Below are positions 23,533 through 32,307 of a stretch of DNA of 64,000 nt, piece after piece. The notes below the pieces were generated by a model, which worked only from the letters and a program-made list of their open reading frames with translations, had not been told where the DNA came from and made no database searches. The DNA comes from [Clostridium] symbiosum (GTDB lineage: Bacteria; Bacillota; Clostridia; Lachnospirales; Lachnospiraceae), in the NCBI GenBank assembly GCA_036419695.1, contig CP143946.1, positions 3,466,001 to 3,530,000 on the forward strand, given 5' to 3'. The position numbers were made by a program, and so were the translations under genes. Numbering within the stretch: the first letter of the stretch is position 1; the number at the start of each line of letters is the position of its first letter.

Positions 23533-24849
23533 TTATGAGAGGAAATTCATCACTACGAATCCCCAGACAGGCACGAATGCCATCATGATGGCCGCCGTAA
23601 TCCATCCCGCCACCAGCAGGGTTTTCATGTTCTCACTTCTGGCAAAGCCGAGATGTGCCGCATAGTTGGCCGACGGATAAACGATGGAGGTAATGCGCAC
23701 GGCTGCAATCAGTACGATGGACCATGCGGTCATCGGAATACCCATATTGGAAGCGATATCCCAGAACGCGCTCTGGATAATCTGCATCTGTGTCACCACA
23801 GCGCCCTCCACGCCGAATCCTCCTACAAAGGATGCAATCACCATCAACAGGTATTTGCCATTGGAGCCTATGATGTGGAGAATCAGGCCGGACAGCGCCT
23901 CCCAGCCTCCTCCCAGGCTGATTGTATCAATCATGACGCCGGTCAGGAGGAAGGAAAGGAACATGCCGCCCATCTTTCCCATGCCCCTGCCGAACAGTGC
24001 AATCGTTTTATCATACGGCTGTTTAATAAAGCAGCCCACGACAGCGCTGAGGAACAGAATGACAAACATGACATATTTCATTGTGCTGCCGGCAATCAAT
24101 CCGTAAATAAGGCAGACAATGAAGGCGGTGAGGAAACCGATACAGGCATTGCGCTGGCGGGCGGTTGCGTGGAACTGTGCCGGAATCTCCACCGCCTCAT
24201 ATTTTTCTCCCTGCGTCTTTGTCTTCTTCTGGATTCTGATGGCAATGACAAAGCTGACGAGACTCCATACAAGTGAATAGGGGATTGCCGAGTAAAGCAT
24301 GTAGTCCTGGTAGCTCAGGCCGCTGACGCCCAGCGCCGCCGCCACTGCGGAACAGAACGGTCCGATTGTAACCCCCACAAGCCCGGCATTAAACATCAGG
24401 AAGCAGACGGTTGTCGGCGTCAGCCCCGCTGCTGCCACGATGGGAAGAATGATTGGCGCCACCACGGCATTCCCGCCGTTCAGCGTTCCAATCAGGACCA
24501 CCATAATAAGAGAAACCAGGTAGCAGGCAAACATTCCTTTTCGCTCGCTGTTGACACCGATTTTCTTTACTACAAAGTTTACAATTACCTCGTTGATTCC
24601 GGCGGCATCCATGACAAGGCCGAGACCGCTGCCGAACATGATGATGAGGCCGACCTGGCCAAGGGTCCCGCCCAGGTTGTCTACCAGAATGCCTGCAAAT
24701 TCCGCGGGCCCCTGTCCCATCAGGATACAGCCGAGTATGGCTGCGATCCCGACACTGAGCGTATAGTTTTTACCCCGCAGTGTCAGAACCAGGAAAAGTA
24801 TCATAGGCACAAGTGCCCATAGTGATGGTGCTGTGATAAGGGAAGTCAT
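23533..24849 (-). CDS. Ion-transporter-superfamily organic anion permease (NhaC/CitMHS-like)
   Basis: The 438-residue protein has about eleven or twelve membrane segments. It shows the features of the ion transporter superfamily: the SLIMVVLIGTLNGGNAVVAP block in the first half and SFVGGFGVEGAVVTQMQ in the second, re-entrant-like segments that usually bind substrate and sodium. Substrates in this superfamily include di- and tricarboxylates and sodium/proton. Its position divergent from a LysR and next to an organic-acid gene set favours a carboxylate. The ATG follows CGAAGGAGAAAACACT. The family assignment is firm only at superfamily level. Confidence 0.7.
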   Translation of the reverse strand: MTSLITAPSLWALVPMILFLVLTLRGKNYTLSVGIAAILGCILMGQGPAEFAGILVDNLGGTLGQVGLIIMFGSGLGLVMDAAGINEVIVNFVVKKIGVNSERKGMFACYLVSLIMVVLIGTLNGGNAVVAPIILPIVAAAGLTPTTVCFLMFNAGLVGVTIGPFCSAVAAALGVSGLSYQDYMLYSAIPYSLVWSLVSFVIAIRIQKKTKTQGEKYEAVEIPAQFHATARQRNACIGFLTAFIVCLIYGLIAGSTMKYVMFVILFLSAVVGCFIKQPYDKTIALFGRGMGKMGGMFLSFLLTGVMIDTISLGGGWEALSGLILHIIGSNGKYLLMVIASFVGGFGVEGAVVTQMQIIQSAFWDIASNMGIPMTAWSIVLIAAVRITSIVYPSANYAAHLGFARSENMKTLLVAGWITAAIMMAFVPVWGFVVMNFLS

Positions 24850-25070
24850 AGTGTTTTCTCCTTCGTGATGTTATTCTTTTTTTCTTTCTCTCGTTTTCAG
24901 TTTATACCTACCAATGCGGTATGCGAATCTCCGGATATTCGGTAATACCGTCTCATTGACTGACTATAGTATATCTCTTAACCCTAATTGTGTAAAATAC
25001 CTAATTTATATACAGATATAGGCAATGCCTATCTTAAAGTTAAATTTTCCTTGCATTTTCCTTTCACAAT

Positions 25071-25161
25071 ACGTTATAGTTAGGTTATTACGTGATAGAT
25101 GCATTCTTACGTTACGGATATGTTTTATGTTAGAAATACGTTTTTACGTTGCAGATACATT
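25071..25161. repeat. Five 19-bp-spaced direct repeats in a divergent promoter region
   Basis: A 16-bp core close to ACGTTANAGATACGTT begins at 25071, 25090, 25109, 25127 and 25146, so the period is 18-19 bp. The copies differ by a few bases each (for example ACGTTACGGATATGTT, ACGTTGCAGATACATT). The array ends about 70 bp before the LysR start and lies about 220 bp upstream of the divergent permease. It is the only notable structure in the 383-bp gap between the two genes. Confidence 0.65.
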
Positions 25162-25232
25162 ATAGATCAGGTTTAGGAGGGGTATGGTGGATAATTCTTC
25201 CACTTTTTCCCTGCTTCAGGAGGAAAACAACA

Positions 25233-26135
25233 ATGCGTTTGGAACAGTTAAGGTACATTATAGAGATTGCGGACACGGGTTCGTTTACGCTGGCCAGCGA
25301 GCGTCTTTTTATCGCCCAGCCCAGCATCAGCCAGGCGGTCACCGCCCTGGAAAAGGAGCTGAACCTCACCCTTTTCAACCGTTACAGGACAGGGGCGGTG
25401 CCGACCCAGATCGGCCTTCAGGTCATTGCCCATGCCAGGGAGGTTCTTAAAGAAGTCGGTGAGATAGAAAAACTTTCCGCCAGCGATTACAGCCAGCTCA
25501 CCACCACGGTCACCATCGGCGTGATTCCCAGCTTAAGTTCGGTCCTGCTGCCCCGGGTCATTTCAGACTACCGCCGTATCTTCCCCAATGTCTCCATCCG
25601 CATCTGTGAGCAGGGCACGGAAAAGACAGTGAAAGACTGCCTCAAAGGCGAAGTAAACCTGGGTCTGATCGCTCTCCATGGAAAGAAACATCTCGAAAAG
25701 GAAAACCAGCTGCTTTTCCAGTCCCTGTTCGACGGAAAGCTGATGGCCTACGTCGGCGCCCAGTCCATGCTGGCCGGCCGTAAGAAAATCACATTCAAGG
25801 AGCTGCTGCCGTTCCAGTTGTTCCTGTATGGGAATGATTTTGCCCTGCACCGCTACTGTCTGGAACAGATCAGCCAGTACGGCGCCCCCAATATCCTTTC
25901 AACCACCCACAATCCGGAATCCATCAAACATTTTGTCATGCAGACGGAAGCGGTGGGATTCGGTCCCGACATCTCGCTGCTGGGCGATATCTATGTCAAA
26001 ACGGGAGCCATTTTCCCTCTGGAAATAACAGATGCATCGGAAATCCACTTCGGCGTCCTGACAAACAGAAAGAGAAAGCCGGATATTGCCGTGGATGCCC
26101 TGATTAAGGAAATCCTTGCCCAGTCCACAAGATGA
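25233..26135 (+). CDS. LysR family transcriptional regulator of the organic-acid cluster
   Basis: A 300-residue LysR protein: helix-turn-helix MRLEQLRYIIEIADTGSFTL then ASERLFIAQPSISQAVTALE, followed by a two-lobe effector domain. The start at 25233 follows TCAGGAGGAAAACAACA; an upstream in-frame extension is not supported by a ribosome binding site. It is divergent from the permease at 23533 and upstream of the 26396-29999 catabolic genes, so it probably controls both. The array of 19-bp repeats in its promoter could be its binding region. Confidence 0.9.
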   Translation: MRLEQLRYIIEIADTGSFTLASERLFIAQPSISQAVTALEKELNLTLFNRYRTGAVPTQIGLQVIAHAREVLKEVGEIEKLSASDYSQLTTTVTIGVIPSLSSVLLPRVISDYRRIFPNVSIRICEQGTEKTVKDCLKGEVNLGLIALHGKKHLEKENQLLFQSLFDGKLMAYVGAQSMLAGRKKITFKELLPFQLFLYGNDFALHRYCLEQISQYGAPNILSTTHNPESIKHFVMQTEAVGFGPDISLLGDIYVKTGAIFPLEITDASEIHFGVLTNRKRKPDIAVDALIKEILAQSTR

Positions 26136-26269
26136 TAATTTGCCTGCATGACGCTCGGCAATTTGATTTCATATAGGCATTTCCTATGGTTTTATCAATA
26201 TTCCATATTTTACAACCACGGTATACTCCTTTAAAATGGCCTTAGACGGAGAGACGGGCGGACAGTCGC

Positions 26270-26314
26270 GGTGAAACAGGCTCCCTGGATTTTTTCCGGA
26301 GAGCCTGTTTCACC
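26270..26314. terminator. Perfect hairpin between LysR and the catabolic operon
   Basis: GGTGAAACAGGCTC (26270-26283) and its exact complement (26301-26314) enclose a 17-base loop containing six T. It may end the lysR transcript or act as an attenuator. The T run is in the loop, not after the stem, so termination is uncertain. Confidence 0.5.
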
Positions 26315-26395
26315 GTCAGACAGTCACAGCGCCGGTTTCCCGGGTGAACCATCAATCAGAAAATAGAAATACTGAATTTAAAGGAGGTTTTTATC

Positions 26396-26719
26396 ATGGC
26401 AAACCGCAATCACTGGACCATCCTCGGGGAACTGGACCCTGAACTCAACAACCGCATTACGGAATGGCGCACCTATCTCGTAAACGACAACGCTTCCCTG
26501 GAACGCAAATACCGTGAACTGATCAACGTGGCTATGGCATGCATCCTGAAACAGGAGCCGGTCATTCTGGCCCATGCCAGACTGGCCCATCAGTTCGGCG
26601 CGACAAAACGCGAAATCCTGGCTACGGTGGAGCAGGTCCTCACAATGGGCGGATTTCCGTCATTCCGCATGGCCATGCTGACGCTGGATGAATTTTTCCA
26701 GGAAAAAGACACGGAATAA
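26396..26719 (+). CDS. Carboxymuconolactone decarboxylase (CMD)/AhpD-like protein without the CxxC pair
   Basis: The 107-residue helical protein has the CMD core (KYRELINVAMACILKQEPVI, LAHARLAHQFGATKREILAT) and the conserved His of the family. AhpD-type members have a CxxC before that His, while here only one Cys (VAMACIL) remains, so peroxidase-reductase activity is unlikely. Members of this size act as decarboxylases or accessory subunits. AAAGGAGGTTTTTATC precedes the ATG. It is the first gene of a four-gene set and lies 56 bp before the dehydrogenase. Confidence 0.82.
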   Translation: MANRNHWTILGELDPELNNRITEWRTYLVNDNASLERKYRELINVAMACILKQEPVILAHARLAHQFGATKREILATVEQVLTMGGFPSFRMAMLTLDEFFQEKDTE

Positions 26720-26775
26720 TGCTGCACACAGTGTAAACGGCAGCGATACATCATCTGACGAAAGGAGCCTTACCA

Positions 26776-27897
26776 ATGCTGCAGATCATTTTTAAGCCGG
26801 AACTTCACCGTTTTGAAAATGTCCGTTCTTTTGCGGAGACATTTTCTCTTGGCGAGGGCGATCTGGTTATCACCAATGAATTTATCTATCAGCCTTTTTT
26901 GGGGGCGCTGGCGCTCCCCTGTAACGTCATCTATCAGGAAAAATACGGCTTCGGCGAGCCGAGCGACGGGATGGTGGAGGCCATGATCTCCGATATCCGG
27001 AAAATGACGCCTCCACGCCGAATAATTGGAATCGGCGGAGGCACCGTCCTCGACATCTCCAAAATACTGGCTCTCAAACATACCTCTCCCATCGAAAAAC
27101 TCTACGCCGGGGAGCTGCCCGTCGTCAGGGACAAGGAACTGATCCTCGTTCCCACCACCTGTGGAACCGGATCCGAAATGACGAATATCTCCATTCTTGC
27201 CTTTCCGGAAAAAAATACGAAAATCGGACTTGCAGGCGACGCGCTGTATGCCGACAAGGCGGTAATGGTTCCGGAACTGCTGGAAAAACTGCCCTATCAG
27301 GTTTTTGCTACCAGTTCCGTCGACGCGCTGATCCATGCGGTGGAATCCAGCCTGTCCCCGAAGGCTACGGACTACACCAGACTGTTCGGATACCGGGCGG
27401 TTCAAATGATTCTGAACGGATATCTGAAAATCGCAGAGGAGGGTCCCGATGCAAGACTTCCGCTGCTGGGTGATTTTCTCACCGCCTCGGGCTTTGCCGG
27501 GCTTGCCTTTGGAACCGCCGGATGCGGCGCCGTGCATGCCATGAGCTATCCATTAAGCGGCACCTTCCACGTCCCCCACGGCGAGGCCAATTATGCGGTC
27601 TTTGCCGGGGTTATCCGCGAATACTTAAGCATCCGCCGCGACGGGGCTATCCGTCTTCTCGAGGAGGAAATCGGCCGTATCCTCGACTGTCCGGCTTCGG
27701 AGGCATTTGACAGAATGTTCGAACTGCTTTCCAGAATCTTAAGCTGTAAAACACTGAAAGAATATGGAGCGGATCACGATATGCTTGCACGCTGGGCGGA
27801 TGAGGTAATCACCGGACAGACCAGGCTGATGAACAATAATTTTGTGCCGCTTGATTATGGACATGTCCTTCAAATATACCGGGGACTGTATTCATAA
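26776..27897 (+). CDS. 4hbD: Iron-type alcohol dehydrogenase, 4-hydroxybutyrate dehydrogenase-like
   Basis: The 373-residue protein has the NAD motif (IIGIGGGTVLDISKILALK, about residues 76-94), VPTTCGTGSEMTN, and metal-binding His in SSVDALIHAVESS and in GAVHAMSYPLSGTFHVPHGE. Length and sequence flow match clostridial 4-hydroxybutyrate dehydrogenase, which interconverts succinate semialdehyde and 4-hydroxybutyrate with NAD(H). A second paralogue lies at 52341. Here it sits with a CMD-like protein, MmgE/PrpD and RraA, so its true substrate may be another semialdehyde or hydroxy acid. AAAGGAGCCTTACCA precedes the ATG. Confidence 0.8.
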   Translation: MLQIIFKPELHRFENVRSFAETFSLGEGDLVITNEFIYQPFLGALALPCNVIYQEKYGFGEPSDGMVEAMISDIRKMTPPRRIIGIGGGTVLDISKILALKHTSPIEKLYAGELPVVRDKELILVPTTCGTGSEMTNISILAFPEKNTKIGLAGDALYADKAVMVPELLEKLPYQVFATSSVDALIHAVESSLSPKATDYTRLFGYRAVQMILNGYLKIAEEGPDARLPLLGDFLTASGFAGLAFGTAGCGAVHAMSYPLSGTFHVPHGEANYAVFAGVIREYLSIRRDGAIRLLEEEIGRILDCPASEAFDRMFELLSRILSCKTLKEYGADHDMLARWADEVITGQTRLMNNNFVPLDYGHVLQIYRGLYS

Positions 27898-27968
27898 ATG
27901 TAACTGAACGATTCGGTGCCTTCCTTTGCATGGAGTACCGTCATCATTACCATAAAAGGAGTCTTTTA

Positions 27969-29321
27969 ATGGAAGAAAAAATAGAAAAAGACAAGTTCTG
28001 TACTCTGCGGATGGCGGAATATGCCGTCTGCGATCATACCGCGCAGCTGACTGAAAAGGACGTCCGTATGACAAAGCTCTCCTTCTTAGACTGGCTGGCC
28101 GCCGCCGTCTCCGGCTGCAAAGAAAAATCCGCCGGTCTTCTGATGGATATGGCTGGTGAGGAACGTGCCTCGGGAGACTGTATCCTGATTGGACAGAATA
28201 AACGGACTTCCCCGCTTTACGCCGCCCTGATCAACGGAACTCTGTCCCATGCCATCGACTTTGACGATATCCATGATTTCCTTTCCCTCCACTTGTCATC
28301 CCCCGTATTTCCTGCGGCTCTGGCGGCCGCACAAATAACCGGAGCCACCGGGATGGAACTGATAAACGGTTCCATAAACGGGATGCAGATGATGGTGGCT
28401 GTCTCCGCCGCCATCATGCCGGAACATTATAATATCGGACGTTTTCATGCCACGGGCACGATCGGAATCTTCGGCGCAGCCGCTGCCGCGGGCGCAATCC
28501 TTAAACTGACGCCGGAACAGATGTGCAATGCCTTCGGAATCTCGGCAGGCCTCATGAGCGGCATCCAGCTTAACTTCGGCACCATGGCAAAGCCGATGGC
28601 GGCCGGAATGGCGGCTAAGAACGGCCTTATGGCGGCTCTGCTTGCAAAGAAGGGATTTACCGGCAGGGCCGACCTTTTCGACACCGATTTTTTAATCAGT
28701 CTGTCTGCCAATGCATCCGCGGAAAAAATGATGGAACGGCTGTCCGGGCCTTTGGGAATCCATGAGCTGCGCTTTAAACGGTACCCCTGCGGAGCCCCAA
28801 CCCACAGCGGCATTATCAACTGTAAAAAAATAGTCGCGGAACATCAGAGCAAACCGGAAGAAATCGAGAAAATAATCTTTGAACCGTACCCCCGCGCCAT
28901 CCGCCTGGTGGGTATCACCCATCCGAAGACGGGTTTGGAGGGCAAATTCAGTATTCCGTTCACGGCAGCCGCCCAGATTGTATTCGGCCGGGTGACGATG
29001 GAGACCTTCACCGACGAGGCGGTCCAAAATCCCGATGTTTTGCATCTGCTCGACCGGATGGAGATGATCCCCAATGATGAATTCACACCGTCACGGGGAG
29101 GCAGGGCCACGATCCTTTTAAAGGACGGGCGGAAATTCTCGAATTCCACCTATCTGCTGGGCCATGAGCTGAATCTGGACGAATCCGAAAAAGAGGTCTT
29201 TGAAAAATACGGAGAAATCCTGAATCCGAGACTTGGTTCCGAAAAGACAGAGGCCATTCACCGCGAAATCATGAACCTTGACAAGGCAGGCCGGCTGGAC
29301 GTGCTTTGCAGCCTGCTTTAA
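27969..29321 (+). CDS. MmgE/PrpD family protein (2-methylcitrate dehydratase/aconitate decarboxylase fold)
   Basis: The 450-residue protein shows the family blocks in order: DWLAAAVSGC near the N-terminus, LINGTLSHAIDFDDIHD (about residues 86-102), GIFGAAAAAGAILKLTPEQM, GTMAKPMAAGMAAKNGLMAA, and KRYPCGAPTHSGI. The AIDFDD and KPMAAGMA motifs belong to the active site. Family members dehydrate 2-methylcitrate or decarboxylate cis-aconitate. No methylcitrate synthase or lyase is nearby, so the substrate is open. The ATG at 27969 follows AAAAGGAGTCTTTTA; the frame extends upstream without a ribosome binding site. Confidence 0.88.
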   Translation: MEEKIEKDKFCTLRMAEYAVCDHTAQLTEKDVRMTKLSFLDWLAAAVSGCKEKSAGLLMDMAGEERASGDCILIGQNKRTSPLYAALINGTLSHAIDFDDIHDFLSLHLSSPVFPAALAAAQITGATGMELINGSINGMQMMVAVSAAIMPEHYNIGRFHATGTIGIFGAAAAAGAILKLTPEQMCNAFGISAGLMSGIQLNFGTMAKPMAAGMAAKNGLMAALLAKKGFTGRADLFDTDFLISLSANASAEKMMERLSGPLGIHELRFKRYPCGAPTHSGIINCKKIVAEHQSKPEEIEKIIFEPYPRAIRLVGITHPKTGLEGKFSIPFTAAAQIVFGRVTMETFTDEAVQNPDVLHLLDRMEMIPNDEFTPSRGGRATILLKDGRKFSNSTYLLGHELNLDESEKEVFEKYGEILNPRLGSEKTEAIHREIMNLDKAGRLDVLCSLL

Positions 29322-29336
29322 GGAGGAACCTTTTAT

Positions 29337-29999
29337 ATGACATTAGAAGAAAAAAAATACTGGATTGACTCTTATATTCAATTTCCCACCGGCAATATTT
29401 CCGATGCAATGGACAGCCTCGGGCTCGCCAGAGGCGCCATTCTGGGACTCTCCGCTTTGAATGCAAATCAGCCCCCGGCAGCGGGCTTTGCCTTTACCAT
29501 CCGGCAGATACGCAGGCGCACTCCCTGGGACGGTAAAAATCTGGCCCGCCAGGGAGCGGTCATCGACACTCAGACACAGGCAGGTGATCTGCTTGTCATC
29601 GATATGGGAGATATCACGGACGTTTGCACCGGAGGGGCTATTCTGGCCCTGCGGGCACAGATGCGCGGAGTGACCGGCGAGATTACAAACGGCTGTCTGA
29701 GAGATGCCGAGGAGATCGCCGGACTGAACTTCCCCGTTCTCTGCGGCGGAACCTCTCCCGTCAAAAGCGCTTACGATATCGAGACAGACGGCGTCAATGT
29801 CCCTGTCTCGATCGGGAATGTACAGATCATGCCTGGCGACCTAATCCTGATCGATCGGACCGGCGCCGTTGCAGTTCCGGCGGAACAATTAAAGCCCGTC
29901 CTTGAGGCCGCAAAAAAAATCGCAGCAAAGGAAGCGAAAATGACGGAGATGATACGCCTTGGAAAATCTCTGGCCGAAGCCAGGCAAATCATGGCATAA
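29337..29999 (+). CDS. RraA-like aldolase/decarboxylase
   Basis: The 220-residue protein carries the family signature GGAILALRAQMRGVTGEITN followed by GCLRD (about residues 98-122), which binds the divalent metal and the pyruvyl part of the substrate in 4-hydroxy-4-methyl-2-oxoglutarate/4-carboxy-4-hydroxy-2-oxoadipate aldolases. Such enzymes split branched 4-hydroxy-2-oxo acids to pyruvate or decarboxylate oxaloacetate. The alternative role as an RNase E inhibitor is unlikely here. TAAGGAGGAACC precedes the ATG, 15 bases after the PrpD-like gene, so they are co-translated. The gene ends the operon. Confidence 0.85.
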   Translation: MTLEEKKYWIDSYIQFPTGNISDAMDSLGLARGAILGLSALNANQPPAAGFAFTIRQIRRRTPWDGKNLARQGAVIDTQTQAGDLLVIDMGDITDVCTGGAILALRAQMRGVTGEITNGCLRDAEEIAGLNFPVLCGGTSPVKSAYDIETDGVNVPVSIGNVQIMPGDLILIDRTGAVAVPAEQLKPVLEAAKKIAAKEAKMTEMIRLGKSLAEARQIMA

Positions 30000-30183
30000 A
30001 GGGATTGTGATACTGTGATTTCTCCCCAATAGCGGACACTTATGATTTGCCTGTCTCTCTGCCTGTGACCGTAACAAAAACACCGTGTCCCGGCCTCCCT
30101 TTGCCTCTGTCCGATTGCATTTTTGACGATTTCACTTTATAATAAAACTCAGATTTGAAATCGAGCTGGCAGGAGGTAGCCCC

Positions 30184-31140
30184 ATGAAAAACCGCAACTA
30201 CGAATATGTCTATACGGTCTGGCAGGAAGGCAGCTTTTCAAAGGCCGCCCAGAAGCTCTTTATTTCCCAGCCTGCCCTGAGCGCCTCGATTAAAAAACTG
30301 GAGTCCGAGCTTTACGGCGTTCCCCTGTTTAACCGAAGCGTCACTCCCGTCACCCTCACTCCGGCCGGAGAATTTTATATCGCGGCCGCCGGAGAAATCG
30401 CAGCTATTGAAGAACGGATTGAACTGTATTTCGCCTCAGAGGCGGGAATCAGGAGCGGCACGCTGAATCTCGGAAGCTCCGCTTATTTCTGCACCTATGT
30501 CCTCCCCGGCATAATCAAACGCTATCAGCGGCACAATCCCGACTGTACCATCAATCTGATTGAAACAGGCATCACGGAGATGGAGGAAAGGCTGAAATCG
30601 GGGGAACTGGATCTGATTGTGGATGTGGAATCCCTGGATCAGCAGACCTTTGAGTCCGTCTCCCTCGGCAAAGAATATATCCTTCTCGCCGTACCCGCCC
30701 TCTTTGAGGTAAATAAAAAGCTGGAACCGTACCGGATCACCAGTTCCCAGATACGGGATCTGAGTTTTCTAGATAAAAGCATTCCTGCCGCCGACCTGTC
30801 TCTGCTGAAGGACGAACCGTTCCTCCTTCTGAAAAAGCAGCATGATATGTACAGGAGAGCCATGGAACTGTGCCGCCATGCCGGTTTTGAGCCAAAGGCC
30901 AGCCTCTTCCTCGACCAGATGCTGACGGCCTACAATATTGCAAACAACGGACAGGGGATTACATTTTTCCGGAATACGCTTCTCGATTATACGGAGGAGA
31001 GTGGAAAGCTGAACTATTATAAGCTGGGAGACGAGATGGCGGAACGTGAAATCTGGCTGTCGTTTAAGAAACTGCCCGCTCCGTCCGTGCTGACGGAAGA
31101 TTTTATGAAATTCGTGATGCTGGAAGGGGTGAATCCGTGA
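30184..31140 (+). CDS. LysR family transcriptional regulator
   Basis: A 318-residue LysR protein with helix-turn-helix (EYVYTVWQEGSFSKAAQKLF, ISQPALSASIKKLESELYGV) and an effector domain. GGCAGGAGGTAGCCCC precedes the ATG. It lies between the RraA gene and the convergent SDR/FAH pair and has its own promoter region. It is a second, unrelated LysR in the organic-acid island and could govern either half. The effector is unknown. Confidence 0.9.
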   Translation: MKNRNYEYVYTVWQEGSFSKAAQKLFISQPALSASIKKLESELYGVPLFNRSVTPVTLTPAGEFYIAAAGEIAAIEERIELYFASEAGIRSGTLNLGSSAYFCTYVLPGIIKRYQRHNPDCTINLIETGITEMEERLKSGELDLIVDVESLDQQTFESVSLGKEYILLAVPALFEVNKKLEPYRITSSQIRDLSFLDKSIPAADLSLLKDEPFLLLKKQHDMYRRAMELCRHAGFEPKASLFLDQMLTAYNIANNGQGITFFRNTLLDYTEESGKLNYYKLGDEMAEREIWLSFKKLPAPSVLTEDFMKFVMLEGVNP

Positions 31141-31192
31141 GAACGCCGCTGTAAGACCGGCAGGCAGGATAGGGAATAATTATAATTGGCTG

Positions 31193-31258
31193 AGCCGCCC
31201 GTCCCCGCGACAGGTTACCGTGAACAAGAACGGTGCTGTCCCGGAGACGGGCGGCCCA
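31193..31258. terminator. Long GC-rich hairpin after the LysR gene
   Basis: GCCGCCCGTC-n-GCGACAG...ACCGT pairs with AACGGT..TGTC..GACGGGCGGC over about 60 bp with small bulges. It lies 50 bp after the LysR stop and is suited to stopping converging transcription, although no T run follows. Confidence 0.5.
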
Positions 31259-31264
31259 GTATTA

Positions 31265-31471
31265 GAAGCGCTTCAGTTACTATTTACAGCCGATATCCCG
31301 CGAGGTGTTTTTTGTGAGTGAAGCGTCGCGGAAGTCACAGACAGTGGGCTCCTTGGGTCAAACCCGAGGATAGCAGCGCGAAACGGTGATTTTTGCCGTT
31401 TCTGTGCATCGCGCAGCGTGCTACTGTTCATAGAACTGCGTTTTAAGCAGGACTGTGAATGGTAACGCGCT
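31265..31471. repeat. Structured 207-bp palindromic region, no gene
   Basis: The ends pair: GAAGCGC...GTTACTATTTACAG (31265-31290) with CTGTGAATGGTAACGCGCTTC (31451-31471). Inside, TAGCAGCGCGAAACGG pairs with CCGTTT...CGCG...TGCTA, and CGCGAGG with a GTCGCGG block forms another stem. It fills the gap between the LysR gene and the convergent SDR gene. It is similar in size to, but different in sequence from, the hairpin family at 5.8, 14.4 and 16.9 kb. Confidence 0.55.
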
Positions 31472-31485
31472 TCGTGTTTCTTATT

Positions 31486-32274
31486 TTAGATTGCCTTGAC
31501 AAGACCGCCATCTACAAGCACAGTCTGGCCTGTAATGTAAGTATTGGAGGGCGCCAGAAGGAAAGCGGCCAGCTTGCCGTATTCCTCCGGCTTCCCATAG
31601 CGGCTCAGGGGAATATTGGCAAATGCGGACTCCTGTATCTCTTTCACGGTCTTCCCGGCTTTTTCGGCCCGGACCCGATCCAGTTGATCAATCCTTGCCG
31701 TACCAATTCTTCCCGGCCCAATCACATTGACCAGGATGCCGTCCCCTCCCAGTTCCTGGGACAGGGTCTTTGCAAGCCCCACTACCCCCATCCGGAAGGT
31801 GTTGGAAAGAATCAGATTGTCGAGCACAGCTTTTACGGAGGATGAAGTGGAATTTAATATTCTTCCTCCGCCGTTGGCCCTCATAATCGGCAGGCACTCC
31901 CGCACAAGACGGACATAGGAAAGAAGGCACAGTTCAAATGCATACTGCCAGTCTTCATCGCCGAACTTGTCAAACGGCCCCGGGGCCGGGCCTCCGGTGT
32001 TGTTCATCAGGGCGTAAACCGGGCCGAGTTTTACGGTTGTGGTCTCCACCAGTTTCCTGATATCCTCCGCCTTTGTAATATCTCCGGTAAAATACTCCGG
32101 CCTGTTGCCGGTCTTCTCTTCTATCTCCGCCTGAGCTTCTTTAAGCTGCTCCTCGAATGGGGAAAACAGCATAACTCTGGCGCCCTCATGGCAAAGTTCC
32201 GTGGCGATCGCCTTGCCCAGCCCCGAACTGGATGCACAGACAATGGCCACCTTATCTTTTAATCCCAAGTCCAT
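31486..32274 (-). CDS. SDR family protein with atypical active site
   Basis: The 262-residue protein has the Rossmann start (KVAIVCASSSGLGKAIATEL, residues 8-27) and NNTGGPAPG (the NNAG position) of short-chain dehydrogenases. The GG-rich nucleotide loop is replaced by ASSSGLG. Where classical members have Tyr-x-x-x-Lys, this one reads LILSNTFRMGVVGLAKTL, so the usual catalytic Tyr and Lys are missing, while the Ser (NSTSSSVK) remains. A subgroup of SDRs shares this pattern and its chemistry is unclear. GGAAAGGAGATAATATT precedes the ATG. It follows the FAH gene by 33 bases in one operon. Confidence 0.85.
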   Translation of the reverse strand: MDLGLKDKVAIVCASSSGLGKAIATELCHEGARVMLFSPFEEQLKEAQAEIEEKTGNRPEYFTGDITKAEDIRKLVETTTVKLGPVYALMNNTGGPAPGPFDKFGDEDWQYAFELCLLSYVRLVRECLPIMRANGGGRILNSTSSSVKAVLDNLILSNTFRMGVVGLAKTLSQELGGDGILVNVIGPGRIGTARIDQLDRVRAEKAGKTVKEIQESAFANIPLSRYGKPEEYGKLAAFLLAPSNTYITGQTVLVDGGLVKAI

Positions 32275-32307
32275 AATATTATCTCCTTTCCATTTATCCT
32301 GTGCTGT

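Noticed and set aside
26770..27537. A 255-codon open frame antisense to the first 4-hydroxybutyrate dehydrogenase gene
   Set aside because: Shadow of the dehydrogenase; a similar antisense frame appears over the paralogue at 52614-52955.
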